From Rhodopseudomonas palustris (GTDB lineage: Bacteria; Pseudomonadota; Alphaproteobacteria; Rhizobiales; Xanthobacteraceae), in assembly GCF_013415845.1 (NCBI RefSeq), contig NZ_CP058907.1:2790001-2854000 (forward strand): a stretch of 64,000 bases of DNA, written 5' to 3'. The first letter of the stretch is position 1. Every line of letters starts with the position of its first letter. The translations under genes were made by a program, and so were the position numbers. The notes under the pieces are model-generated. The model had not been told where the DNA came from, did not search any database, and saw only the letters and a list, made by a program, of their open reading frames with translations. Shown here one piece after another: positions 26,208 to 35,421 of the stretch.

Positions 26208-27805
26208 TTCTGCACCCACAGGTCATACCAGCTGCTGGAAGGCCAGCGCGGGGTGTTGCGGTCATTGCGCAGCTTCTTGTTCGTGACCGTAATGAATTCG
26301 CGGTCGGTCGCCATCCAGACCGGAACCTCGGTGTTGGCCAGCTTGACGAATTCGGCATAGAGCCGCTTGCGTGCCTGCGGATCGAGCTCGATTGCGGCCT
26401 TGTCGATCACCCGATCGATCTCGGCATCCTGCCAGCCCCATTGGTTCGTCCAGGGCGCTCCCTTGGTGGCGCCGGAGCGATACCAGACCGTGGTGCTGAC
26501 CGCCGGGTCGCTCCTGTACTGGTGCCGTCCGGTTGCGAGGTCGAAATTCCAGTCGCGGTACACGTCTGACAAGAAGCCGGCCGCATCACGCGGCACGATC
26601 TCGACCTGAATGCCGACCTCCGTCAGCGACTGCTGGATGAAGGTTGCGAAGGAGCTGACGTCCTCGCCCCACGGTGCAGGTAGCAGTCGCAGCTTGAAGC
26701 GTTGCCCGTTGGTGCGCGGATATCCAGCCTCGTCCAGCAGCTTATTGGCGAGCGCGACGTCGTATTTCAGATCCGGCGCGCCTGCGACGAAGAAGTCGGA
26801 TGACTGAGGGATCGGGCCCTGGCCGCGCTTGCCGAAGCCATAGAGCAGGTTCTCGATGAAGAAGTCGGTATTGATGGCGTGTATGATGGCGCGCCGGACG
26901 CGAATATCCGCCAGCTCCTTGCGGCGGAAGTTGAACTCCACCGTATTCTGCACCGCGTTGCCTTCGTTGCCCTTGGTGGAGACGATGAAATCCTTGTGCT
27001 CGCGCAGACGATTGATGTCCGACAAAGTCAACGACGTGTAGGCGCTGAGGTCCACCGAGCCGGTTTCCAGCGCCATCGCCGCAGCGGTCTTGTCGGGAAT
27101 GAACTTCCACACGATGCGATCGAGATAGGGGAAGCCCTTGCGCCAGTAGTCCGGGTTGCGCTCGGCGATGATGTACTGACCGCGCTCGTATTTCACGAAT
27201 TTGAACGGGCCGGTACCGATCGGCTCGATGTTCGCCGGGTTTTCGAGAATGTTGGTGCCGTCATAGATATGCTTCGGCGCGATATATCCCAGGTCGGGCA
27301 AAGCGCGCAGCAGCAGGTCCAGCGGCATCGGTTCAGAATACTGGAACACGGCCGTGAGCGGGTCCGGCGTATCGACCGCTTGCAGGCTCTTCTGCAAGGT
27401 CGACCCGTAGTTCAGGTACTTCTTCCAGAGCTCCATCGCGGTGTACTGAACATCTGCAGATGTGAACGGCTTGCCGTCATGCCATTTGACGTTCTCACGC
27501 AGGTTGAACGTGATCGTCTTGCCGTCGGCTGATGTTTTCCAGGCCGTCGCCAATACGCCGACCGGCTGGCCTTTATCGTCCAGATCCACCAGTGGCTCGA
27601 CGATCTTGCTACCGACTAGGTAGACATCGACCGATGCTCGGATCGCAGGATTCAGAACCCGCTGCTCGGCATTCATGTGGACGTTCAAGACACCTCCCCG
27701 CAAAGGAGTGTCCTGCGCATGAACGATGTGGGGCTGGGTGACGGCGAGGGCGGCAAAAGCGACCGAGGAGAGGAAGGCGCGTCGGGAGAGGTGCTGCATC
27801 TTCAT
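26204..27805 (-). CDS. Peptide-type ABC transporter substrate-binding protein (first copy)
   Basis: A 533-residue family-5 (DppA/OppA) binding protein with a Tat-like signal (LSRRAFLSSVAFAALAVTQP ending near HAQ). Family marks include WKTSADGKTITFNLRENVKW, HDGKPFTSADV and the lobe motif NFRRKELADIRVRRAI. It is very similar to the second binding protein at 32.4-34.1 kb along its whole length, so the two are paralogues from a duplication. It heads the operon with the isochorismatase-like and L-ATC-hydrolase-like genes and is divergent from the LysR gene. The permeases and ATPase that it must work with are on the far side of lysR. Confidence 0.9.
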   Translation of the reverse strand: MKMQHLSRRAFLSSVAFAALAVTQPHIVHAQDTPLRGGVLNVHMNAEQRVLNPAIRASVDVYLVGSKIVEPLVDLDDKGQPVGVLATAWKTSADGKTITFNLRENVKWHDGKPFTSADVQYTAMELWKKYLNYGSTLQKSLQAVDTPDPLTAVFQYSEPMPLDLLLRALPDLGYIAPKHIYDGTNILENPANIEPIGTGPFKFVKYERGQYIIAERNPDYWRKGFPYLDRIVWKFIPDKTAAAMALETGSVDLSAYTSLTLSDINRLREHKDFIVSTKGNEGNAVQNTVEFNFRRKELADIRVRRAIIHAINTDFFIENLLYGFGKRGQGPIPQSSDFFVAGAPDLKYDVALANKLLDEAGYPRTNGQRFKLRLLPAPWGEDVSSFATFIQQSLTEVGIQVEIVPRDAAGFLSDVYRDWNFDLATGRHQYRSDPAVSTTVWYRSGATKGAPWTNQWGWQDAEIDRVIDKAAIELDPQARKRLYAEFVKLANTEVPVWMATDREFITVTNKKLRNDRNTPRWPSSSWYDLWVQK

Positions 27806-27936
27806 GGTTTCGGCTCCGTTCAGCGGATGCGGTGTTCGTGCGGCCAGCAGAGTCTCGACGTAGACGGTGCGCTAGCCGGGGCGGGCGGGCTCAACAGACG
27901 CGGAGAAGGAATTACTCTCTCCGATCATCTTTGTAG

Positions 27937-28014
27937 TTGAATTTTTCTCACATAAATCAAGGATATATCTGGAATTTCAGCCGTCAATAGCTGATAATTA
28001 TGAGAATAATTCAA
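27937..28014. promoter_or_regulatory. Inverted repeat in the binding-protein/lysR divergent promoter
   Basis: The arms TTGAATTTTTCTCA (27937-27950) and TGAGAATAATTCAA (28001-28014) are inverted repeats matching at 13 of 14 positions, 50 bp apart in an AT-rich spacer between divergent genes. LysR-type regulators usually bind such regions as tetramers and repress their own gene while controlling the divergent operon. The second arm ends 16 bases before the lysR start. Confidence 0.5.
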
Positions 28015-28030
28015 TATATGAAGAGTCAAG

Positions 28031-28921
28031 ATGATCGAACGCGACGAGCCCCCATTGACCTCGGTGCGAGCCTTCGAAGCTGTCGCACGGCTCGGCGGCG
28101 CCACCGCTGCCGCCCGTGAGCTGGGGGTTTCGCCTTCGGCGATCAGCCATCAACTTGCCGTGCTCGATGACTTCATGGGGCAGCCGCTCACGCGGCGTCA
28201 GGGGCGTGGCCTCGTCCTGACCGACGCAGGTCGTGAGTATTTTCGCTCGGTTCGCACCGCGTTCGCCGTCCTACGCGGCGCAACCGATCAACTTCGGGAG
28301 GGCAGCCGGAGTACGCAGGTTCGGCTCGGCGTCATCCCGCTGTTCGCCCGGGCCTGGCTGTTCCGTCACATCCATGAGTTTTTGGATCGGAATCCAGACA
28401 TCGATCTAAACATCTCCTACACCCACCATCGCAACTACGTCAGCGATTCAGCGGATCTGTCGGTTCGGTTCGGCGAGGGCAGTTGGAAGGGCTACAAGGC
28501 TCATCGGATTTTATCCGGCGCAATCGCGCTGTATTGCAGCCGGGCGTTCCTGGCTCGACATCGGGAAGCGGCAACCGATCCGAAATTGCTTCAGAACTAT
28601 GCTCTGATTCACGATCAGGACTTCGGCGGCTGGCAGCAATGGTGGGATCTGCACAACGTCGAGGGGGAGCCCAGCACCGGGCTGCTGGTGGAGGACGGCA
28701 ATCTCGCCTTGCAGGCGGCGCTGGATGGCCTGGGCATCGCTTTGCTGCGTCCTTCCCTCGTCGATGTCTTCGTCGACGAAGGCGGGCTGTCACGCCTCTT
28801 CGACCATCAGCTTGAAGATGGCCGAGACTATTACCTCTGTCACCTCGTTGAGCAGCCGTTGTCCGAGGCAGAAGAACGCCTTGTCAGTTGGCTTATCGAT
28901 CGTTGTCGGCATTCCAGCTAG
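28031..28921 (+). CDS. LysR-family transcriptional regulator (GcvA-like)
   Basis: A 296-residue regulator. The N-terminal winged helix-turn-helix covers about residues 8-67 (LTSVRAFEAVARLGGATAAA, then SPSAISHQLAVLDDF), and the effector-binding part follows (VRLGVIPLFARAWLFRHIHE). The wording around SHQ and GQPLTRR is typical of the GcvA/AmpR subgroup. It is divergent from the first peptide-binding-protein operon and convergent with the ABC ATPase gene, so it most likely controls the whole uptake cluster through the repeat upstream of its own start. The effector is unknown. Confidence 0.9.
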   Translation: MIERDEPPLTSVRAFEAVARLGGATAAARELGVSPSAISHQLAVLDDFMGQPLTRRQGRGLVLTDAGREYFRSVRTAFAVLRGATDQLREGSRSTQVRLGVIPLFARAWLFRHIHEFLDRNPDIDLNISYTHHRNYVSDSADLSVRFGEGSWKGYKAHRILSGAIALYCSRAFLARHREAATDPKLLQNYALIHDQDFGGWQQWWDLHNVEGEPSTGLLVEDGNLALQAALDGLGIALLRPSLVDVFVDEGGLSRLFDHQLEDGRDYYLCHLVEQPLSEAEERLVSWLIDRCRHSS

Positions 28922-28982
28922 TGGACCCCATCCACGTGGAGGTGGTGTCTTCCGGCAGGCAACGATCTGATCCGCAGCTCGA

Positions 28983-30605
28983 CTAGGTCAGCCCGTGGCA
29001 GCGCGCAAAATCTCCGCCCGGGATCGAGGCGAGCAGGGCTTGCGTGTAGGGGTGCTGCGGGGCGTTGAAGACGTCACCGGCGGGGCCGTGCTCGACGACT
29101 ACGCCGTCCTTCATTACGGCGACGAGGTCGCAGATCTGCGCGGCGACGCGCAGGTCGTGGGTGATGAAGATAATCGACAGCCCAAGTTGCTCGCGCAAGT
29201 CGGTCAACAGCTTGAGAACCTGCGCCTGCACCGAAACGTCGAGCGCCGATACGGCTTCATCCGCGATCAGCACGTCGGGCTTCAGCGCCAGCGCGCGGGC
29301 GAGGCCGATCCGCTGGCGCTGACCGCCGGAGAATTCGTGCGGCAGCCGGTCGCCGGCGGCGGGATCCAGCCCGACCAGTTCGAACAGTTTGCGCGCCTCG
29401 GCGATTGCCTGCTTGCGCGGCGTGCCGTGGATGATCGGGCCTTGCGCGACCAAGTCCTCGGCCTTGTGCCGCGGATTGAGCGAGGCGAACGGGTCCTGAA
29501 ACACCATCTGCATGTGGCGCGTTTCGCGCCGCACCTGCTCGCGCGGCATCGTCGCCCAGTCACGGCCGTCGAGCAGGATCGAGCCCGCGTCCGGATCGAG
29601 CAGACGGATGATGCAGCGCGCCAGCGTCGACTTGCCGGAGCCGCTCTCGCCAACGATGCCGAGCGTCGCTCCCTTCGGCAATTTCAGCGAGACGTTCTTC
29701 ACCGCGTCGGTGACGCGCGCGCCGCGGCCGAGAAAGCCACCGGTGCGGAACGTCTTCGACACGTTGTCGATGCTCAGGATCGTGTCGCTGCCGAACGGAC
29801 GCGGCGGCGGGGCGGTCAGCGGCGGCACCGCCGCAATCAGTTGCCGCGTATAAGCATGCTGCGGCCGATTCAGCACGTTATCGGCCTTGCCCTGTTCGAC
29901 GATGACGCCGTGCTGCATCACCACGACGCGATCGGCGATCTCGGCGACGACGCCGAAATCATGGGTGATGAACAGCACCGCAGTGTTGCGCCGGCTTTGT
30001 AGTTCGCGGATCAGAGTGAGGATCTGCGCTTGTGTGGTGACGTCGAGCGCAGTCGTTGGCTCGTCGGCGATCAGCAGCTTGGGATCGAGCGCGAGCGCCA
30101 TCGCGATCATGGCGCGCTGGCGCTGGCCGCCGGAGAGTTCGTGCGGATATGCGCCGGCGGCACGCGCCGGATCGGGAATGCGCACGTCGGTCAGCAGCGC
30201 AAGCACCTTGGACTTGATGTCTCGCTTCGACAGATCGGTGTGGATCGAGAACATCTCGCCGATCTGATCTCCGATGGTGCGCAGCGGATTGAGCGCGGTC
30301 ATCGGCTCCTGAAAAACCATGGCGATGCCTGCGCCGCGAACATTGCGCATCTCCGCGGCGCTGGCCTGCGCAAGGTCGCGGCCTTCGAACAGCACGCGGC
30401 CGCCGTCGAGCGTGACGCCGCCGGGTAGGAGCTGCATCACGGCGTTCGCCATGATCGATTTGCCGGAGCCGGATTCGCCGACCACACAAAGGATTTCGCC
30501 TGCGGCGATCGTCAGCGATGCGTCGCGCACGGCATGGCTGCGGTCGGCGCCGGCGGGCAGTCGGACGCTGACTTTGTCGAGCGTGAGAACTGCGGGCGCG
30601 GTCAT
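28983..30605 (-). CDS. Two-cassette peptide ABC transporter ATPase (GsiA/DppDF-fusion type)
   Basis: About 540 residues with two complete ABC cassettes in one chain. The first has Walker A at about 43-50 (GESGSGKS), LSGGQRQRAMIAMAL and LLIADEPTTALD. The second has GESGSGKST near 320, FSGGQRQRIGLARAL and VLIADEAVSALD. Note Ala in place of Pro in the second Walker B region. Each cassette is followed by the oligopeptide C-terminal YTRQLIAAVPPL or YTQALLASIPGG segment. ATG 30605 overlaps the permease stop by four bases, and I prefer it to the longer frame to 30758. It powers the adjacent DppBC-like permeases. Confidence 0.92.
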   Translation of the reverse strand: MTAPAVLTLDKVSVRLPAGADRSHAVRDASLTIAAGEILCVVGESGSGKSIMANAVMQLLPGGVTLDGGRVLFEGRDLAQASAAEMRNVRGAGIAMVFQEPMTALNPLRTIGDQIGEMFSIHTDLSKRDIKSKVLALLTDVRIPDPARAAGAYPHELSGGQRQRAMIAMALALDPKLLIADEPTTALDVTTQAQILTLIRELQSRRNTAVLFITHDFGVVAEIADRVVVMQHGVIVEQGKADNVLNRPQHAYTRQLIAAVPPLTAPPPRPFGSDTILSIDNVSKTFRTGGFLGRGARVTDAVKNVSLKLPKGATLGIVGESGSGKSTLARCIIRLLDPDAGSILLDGRDWATMPREQVRRETRHMQMVFQDPFASLNPRHKAEDLVAQGPIIHGTPRKQAIAEARKLFELVGLDPAAGDRLPHEFSGGQRQRIGLARALALKPDVLIADEAVSALDVSVQAQVLKLLTDLREQLGLSIIFITHDLRVAAQICDLVAVMKDGVVVEHGPAGDVFNAPQHPYTQALLASIPGGDFARCHGLT

Positions 30606-31432
30606 CGGCCCTTCAGCCTCGGGTTGAGCGCGTCGTTGAGGCCCTGGCCGACCAGCGACACCGCCAGCACGGTGATCAAAATGGCGATGCCGGGGATCGC
30701 GGCGACGTACCACTGCACGCGCAACACGTCGCGGCCGAGCCCGATCAGATTGCCCCAAGAGGCGACATTCGGATCGGACAGACGCAGGAAGGCCAGCGCG
30801 CTCTCGAGCAGGATCGCCACCGCCATCACCACGCTGGCATAGACGATCACCGGCGGCAGCGCGTTTGGCAGGATCTCGCCGAGGATCAGTTGCAGGTCCT
30901 TCATGCCCAGCGTTCGGCCTGCTTGCACGAATTCACGATTGCGCAGGCTGAGGAATTCAGCACGCGTCAGCCGTGCCGGCGCCGGCCACGACACGATGCC
31001 GACCGCGATCGTGACCGTGGTCAGCGTCGATCCGAACACCGCGACCAGCACCAGCAGCAGCACAAAGTTCGGCAGAGTCTGGAATGCCTCTGTAATTCGC
31101 ATCAGGACAGTGTCGACCCAGCCGCCGAAATAGCCCGCGAAAGCGCCGATCAGCACTCCGATCAGAATTGCGATCACCGTGGCGGCGCCGCCGATCAGCA
31201 GCGCGATCCGCGCACCATGGAAGATCTGGGCGGCGATGTCGCGGCCGGAGTTGTCGGTGCCGAGCAAGAAACGCGGATTACTGAATGGCCAGATCAGGGG
31301 GCGGCCGGCCAACGCCAAGGGGTCGCGCGGATAGATCCAGCCGGCGCTGATCGCCATGCCAATGATCAGCAGCAACAGGATCAGGCCGACGATAGCGGCC
31401 GGGCTGCGGAAGTAGCGTTTGAGCGTATCCAT
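30602..31432 (-). CDS. Peptide-type ABC permease, DppC-like
   Basis: A 276-residue permease. The N-terminal YFRSPAAIVGLILLLLIIGM and PFSNPRFLLGTDNSGRDIAA, with the DppC-type LGTD-GRD motif, and the coupling loop REFVQAGRTLGMKDLQLILG place it in the DppC/OppC family. It ends in ATGA overlap with the ATPase and starts 4 bp after the DppB-like stop. It forms the channel with the next gene. Confidence 0.92.
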   Translation of the reverse strand: MDTLKRYFRSPAAIVGLILLLLIIGMAISAGWIYPRDPLALAGRPLIWPFSNPRFLLGTDNSGRDIAAQIFHGARIALLIGGAATVIAILIGVLIGAFAGYFGGWVDTVLMRITEAFQTLPNFVLLLVLVAVFGSTLTTVTIAVGIVSWPAPARLTRAEFLSLRNREFVQAGRTLGMKDLQLILGEILPNALPPVIVYASVVMAVAILLESALAFLRLSDPNVASWGNLIGLGRDVLRVQWYVAAIPGIAILITVLAVSLVGQGLNDALNPRLKGR

Positions 31433-31436
31433 CGCG

Positions 31437-32414
31437 TCAAGCCCCCGCCGAGATGCGCGGGTCGAGGCGGGCGTAGAGCAGGTCGACCAGGAAGTTGACG
31501 GCGATCACCAGGAGCGCCGAGACGAATACGATACCAAGCAGAGTATTGAGGTCACGTTGCACGACCGATTCATATGCAAGCCGGCCGAGGCCCGGCAGCG
31601 AGAATACGCTCTCGACGACCACCGAGCCGCCCAGCATGGTGCCAGCCTGCAGGCCGATCAGAGTCACCATCGGCAGCAGCGCGTTGCGGAGCACGTGGCG
31701 GACGACGACGCGGGTCTCGTCGAGTCCCTTGGCGCGCGCGGTGCGGACGAAATCGAGATTGAGCACTTCGAGCATTGAGGCCCGCATGATGCGCAAGTAG
31801 ATCGCCAGGAAGATCAGCCCAAGCGTCAGCGCCGGGAGCACCAGATGTGCCGCGATATCGAGCGTTCGCGCGAGGCCGGTCGCCGCTTGGCCGATGTCCT
31901 CGAAGCCGCCTGCCGGCAGCCACTGCAGATAGACCGAGAACACCACGATTGCCATCAGCCCGAACCAGAACGAGGGCGTCGCGTAGAAGATCAGGCCGAG
32001 CGTCGAAATCAGCGTGTCCGGCCACTTGTTGACGCCACGTGCGGCGACCACGCCAAGCACGAGGCCAGCAAAGAACGCGAACGAGAGCGACGCGGTCATC
32101 AGCAGCAGCGTCGGCGGCAGCCGTTCGAGGATCACGCTCGCGACCGGCTTGCCGTAGATCGACGAGAAGCCGAGATCGAACCGCACCAGCCGCCACAGAT
32201 AGTGGCCAAGCTGCATCGGGATCGACAGATCGAGCCCGTAGAACTGACGAAGTTCGCGCGCGGTCGCGGCGTCGCCGCCGCCCATCTGTGCCATCATCGC
32301 GTCGACGGTGTCGCCCGGCGCGAATTGCAGGAGCAGGAAGATGCCGATCAGGATGAGAAACAAGGTCGGGATCGAGGCGGCGAGCCGCCGCCCCGCGAGG
32401 TTCAGGATACGCAT
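31437..32414 (-). CDS. Peptide-type ABC permease, DppB-like
   Basis: A 325-residue permease of the DppB/OppB family. The N-terminal membrane segment SIPTLFLILIGIFLLLQF followed by APGD is the family hallmark, and the coupling loop is FVRTARAKGLDETRVVVRHV. It lies 24 bp after the second binding protein and 4 bp before the DppC-like gene, forming one minus-strand operon. The substrate may be a glutathione-like or modified peptide given the neighbours; this is inferred. Confidence 0.92.
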   Translation of the reverse strand: MRILNLAGRRLAASIPTLFLILIGIFLLLQFAPGDTVDAMMAQMGGGDAATARELRQFYGLDLSIPMQLGHYLWRLVRFDLGFSSIYGKPVASVILERLPPTLLLMTASLSFAFFAGLVLGVVAARGVNKWPDTLISTLGLIFYATPSFWFGLMAIVVFSVYLQWLPAGGFEDIGQAATGLARTLDIAAHLVLPALTLGLIFLAIYLRIMRASMLEVLNLDFVRTARAKGLDETRVVVRHVLRNALLPMVTLIGLQAGTMLGGSVVVESVFSLPGLGRLAYESVVQRDLNTLLGIVFVSALLVIAVNFLVDLLYARLDPRISAGA

Positions 32415-32438
32415 GCAGCTATACTGGCGGAGTTGGCG

Positions 32439-34055
32439 CTATTCGGCCAGCCAAAGATCGTGCCAGGTCGATGACGCCCAGCGTGGCGTATTGGAGTGAT
32501 TGCGCGCCTTCGCAGTGATCACCGTGACGAATAATTGCTCAATTGGCATCCAGATCGGCAGCTCGGTATTGGCTCGGGTGACGAAGTCGGCATACAGCGC
32601 CTTGCGCTTGGCAGGATCGACTTCGGTCGCGGCGTCGTCGATGATCTTGTCGATCGCCGGGTCTTCCCAGCCCCACTGGTTGGTCCAGGGCGCGCCCTTC
32701 GGTTGACCGTAGCGATACCACACCGTGGTCGAGACCGCGGGATCGTTGCGATACTGATGCCAGCCGGTGGCGAGATCGAACGCGTGCTCGTCATAGACCT
32801 GCTTGAGAAAGCCGCCGCCGTCGTTGCGCACCACTTCGACCTGGATGCCGACCTCGCCCAGCGACTGCTGGATGAAGGTCGCCCACAGCGAGATATCCTC
32901 GCCCCACGGCGCGGGCAGCAGCCGCAAGGACAGCCGGTTGCCGCCGGCGCCGGGCTTCAGCCCGGCCTCGTCGAGCAGGGCGATCGCCTTCTGCTTGTCA
33001 TAGGGATATTGCGGCGTGTTCGGGCCCGGATAGAAGTCCGCCGAGGTTGAAGGGATCGGACCGGTGCCGAGCTTGGCGAAGTCGCCGAGGAAGTTCTCGA
33101 TGAAGAACGGGACGTTGATGGCGTGTGCGATGGCGCGGCGGACGCGGATGTCCGACAGCTCCTTGCGGCGGAAGTTGAACTCGATGGTGTTGGTCCGGGC
33201 GTTGCCTTCGTTGCCCTTGGTGGAGACGATGAAGCGCTTGTCCTTACCGAGCCGAGCCATGTCGGAGATCGTCAGGCCCGAGAACGGGCTGAGCTGCAGC
33301 CCGCCGGCTTCGAGCTGGGCCGCGGCCGCGGCGCGGTCGGTGATCACCTTCCAGACGATGCGATCGAGATAGGGGGCGTTCGGCCGCCAATAATTGTCGT
33401 TGCGGTCGGCGATGATGTACTGGCCGCGCTCGTATTTGTTGAACTTGAACGGGCCGGTGCCGACCGGCGCCAGGTTGGCCGGATTCTGGCGGATGTCGCC
33501 GGTCTCGTAGATGTGCTTGGCCGAGACGTAGCCAAGATCCGGCAGCGCGCGCAGCAGCAGGTTCAGTGGCATCGGCCGCTCATAGCGGAAGATCGCGGTT
33601 TGCGGATCGGGCGTGTCGACCGCGGTGAGGAACAGCTGCAGGGTCGATCCGTAGTTGAGGATCTTCTTCCACATATTCATCGCCGTGAAGGCGACGTCCT
33701 CGGAGGTGAACGGCTTGCCGTCGTGCCAGGTCACGCCCTTGCGCAGCTTGAAGGTGATGGTCTTGCCGTCGGGCGTGGATTCCCAGCTTTCCGCCAGCAC
33801 ACCGACCGGGTTGCCGGCCGCGTCGAGGTCGACCAGCGGTTCCTGGATCTTGCCGCCGATGATGTAGACGCCGGTTGAGGCCTGCAGGCTCGGATTGAGC
33901 TGTCGCTGTTCGGCACCATAATGGACGTTGAACACGCCACCCTTGCGCGGCGTCTCCTGGGCGAAGGCGCGCATCGGGTTGATCACATTGGCGGCGATCG
34001 CGGCCGACGTCAGTAGCGCAGTGCGGCGGCTAATCTCGATCCGCGAGAGGGGCAT
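32439..34055 (-). CDS. Peptide-type ABC transporter substrate-binding protein (second copy)
   Basis: A 538-residue family-5 binding protein with a Tat-like signal (EISRRTALLTSAAIAANVIN). The mature sequence tracks the copy at 26.2-27.8 kb closely: both contain GGVFNVH or GGVLNVH, STKGNEGNA, NFRRKEL, IRVRRAI and TNQWGW. It is the first gene of the operon with DppBC-like permeases and the two-cassette ATPase, so it is the primary receptor; the other copy may widen the substrate range. Confidence 0.9.
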   Translation of the reverse strand: MPLSRIEISRRTALLTSAAIAANVINPMRAFAQETPRKGGVFNVHYGAEQRQLNPSLQASTGVYIIGGKIQEPLVDLDAAGNPVGVLAESWESTPDGKTITFKLRKGVTWHDGKPFTSEDVAFTAMNMWKKILNYGSTLQLFLTAVDTPDPQTAIFRYERPMPLNLLLRALPDLGYVSAKHIYETGDIRQNPANLAPVGTGPFKFNKYERGQYIIADRNDNYWRPNAPYLDRIVWKVITDRAAAAAQLEAGGLQLSPFSGLTISDMARLGKDKRFIVSTKGNEGNARTNTIEFNFRRKELSDIRVRRAIAHAINVPFFIENFLGDFAKLGTGPIPSTSADFYPGPNTPQYPYDKQKAIALLDEAGLKPGAGGNRLSLRLLPAPWGEDISLWATFIQQSLGEVGIQVEVVRNDGGGFLKQVYDEHAFDLATGWHQYRNDPAVSTTVWYRYGQPKGAPWTNQWGWEDPAIDKIIDDAATEVDPAKRKALYADFVTRANTELPIWMPIEQLFVTVITAKARNHSNTPRWASSTWHDLWLAE

Positions 34056-34225
34056 CGCTTCTCCTGGAATGCTTGTGATTGCGGTGCAAAACGGCTGGCG
34101 GTCCGGGACGATACTTTGTGAGGCACGTTCAAACCATGCTGATTTTCCCGTTCTCTGGGTGATTTCGTTCCATCGATTGCGGTCGCCGCAGGTTTATTGT
34201 TTCATTGATTACGGAAATGCGCTGC

Positions 34226-35392
34226 TCACAAAGGCAGCGCGCGCTCCACCAGCTTGGACCAGTAGGCGATGCCATAAGGAATCGCAGCATCGGCAAAATC
34301 GTAGCGCGGGTGATGCAGCCCAGCGCTGTCACCATTGCCGAGAAAGATCAGCGCGCCTGGGCGCTGTTCGAGCATGTAGGAAAAGTCCTCGGCGCCCATC
34401 ATCGGGGCAAGATCGCGATCGACCTGGTCGTTGCCGGCGATGGCAGCGGCCGTATCCGCGGCAAAATCCGTTTGTTCAGCGTGGTTGCAGGTCACCGGAT
34501 AGCCGCGCTCGTAAGTGACCCGGGCCGTCGCCCCATGAGCCTGGGCAATCAGCGTTGAGAGCTCCGCGATGCGGGCCTCCAGCCGGTCACGAACCTTGCC
34601 ATCGAGCGCGCGTGCTGTGCCGACCAGATTGGCCTTCTGCGGGATGACGTTGAATGCCGAGCCGGCATGGAAGTTGGTGATCGAGACAACCGCGGAAGCG
34701 AGCGGGTCAAGCGTTCGAGATACGATCGTCTGCAGCGCGGTGACAATCTGCGCCCCGACCATAACTGGATCAATCGAATACTGCGGCCGTGCGGCGTGAC
34801 CTCCGATGCCTTCGATCTCGATTTCGACGCGGTCGGTCGATGCCATGACCGCGCCCGTGCGCGTGGCGAACTGCCCGATCGGAAGGCCGGGCTTGTTGTG
34901 CATGCCATAGACCTCGTCGATCGGGAAACGGCTGAACAGACCGTCCTCGATCATCGCCTTGGCGCCGGCGCCGCCTTCCTCGGCCGGCTGGAAGATGAAC
35001 GCCACCGAGCCGTTGAAGTCCCGCGTGGCGGCCAGATGCTTGGCTGCGCCGAGCAGCATTGCGGTGCGACCATCATGGCCGCAAGCGTGCATTCGGCCGG
35101 GCGTCTGCGATGCGTAAGCGACGCCGGTGTCTTCCTCGATTGGAAGCGCGTCCATGTCGGCGCGGAGGCCAATAGCGCGATTGGCGCTACGACCCCGACC
35201 ATGCACCAGGCCGACAACGCCGGTTCGTCCCAGCCCCGTCACCACCTCGTCGCACCCGAACTGACGCAGCAGATCGGCGACCAAAGCCGAGGTGCGGTCG
35301 AGGTCGTACATAAGTTCCGGATGAGCGTGGATGTCTCGGCGCCAGACGATCGCGTCTTCCGCGATGGTGGTGATGCGGGGATCGATGGTCAT
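34226..35392 (-). CDS. M20-family amidohydrolase (HipO/IAA-amino-acid hydrolase type)
   Basis: A 388-residue metallohydrolase. Metal ligands are visible: His in MHACGHDGRTAM with the following Asp, Glu pair in AEEGGAGAKAM, and His in GMHNKPG; RADMDALPIEE and MGAEDFSYMLEQ are further hallmarks. Such enzymes split N-acyl amino acids, hippurate or carbamoyl amino acids in the cytoplasm. It lies 170 bp upstream of the second binding-protein gene in the same direction, and the VOC gene precedes it by 29 bp. It could process the compound brought in by this importer. Confidence 0.9.
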   Translation of the reverse strand: MTIDPRITTIAEDAIVWRRDIHAHPELMYDLDRTSALVADLLRQFGCDEVVTGLGRTGVVGLVHGRGRSANRAIGLRADMDALPIEEDTGVAYASQTPGRMHACGHDGRTAMLLGAAKHLAATRDFNGSVAFIFQPAEEGGAGAKAMIEDGLFSRFPIDEVYGMHNKPGLPIGQFATRTGAVMASTDRVEIEIEGIGGHAARPQYSIDPVMVGAQIVTALQTIVSRTLDPLASAVVSITNFHAGSAFNVIPQKANLVGTARALDGKVRDRLEARIAELSTLIAQAHGATARVTYERGYPVTCNHAEQTDFAADTAAAIAGNDQVDRDLAPMMGAEDFSYMLEQRPGALIFLGNGDSAGLHHPRYDFADAAIPYGIAYWSKLVERALPL

Positions 35393-35421
35393 GCTGTGAT
35401 GATCTCCTTAGTGCGGACTGG

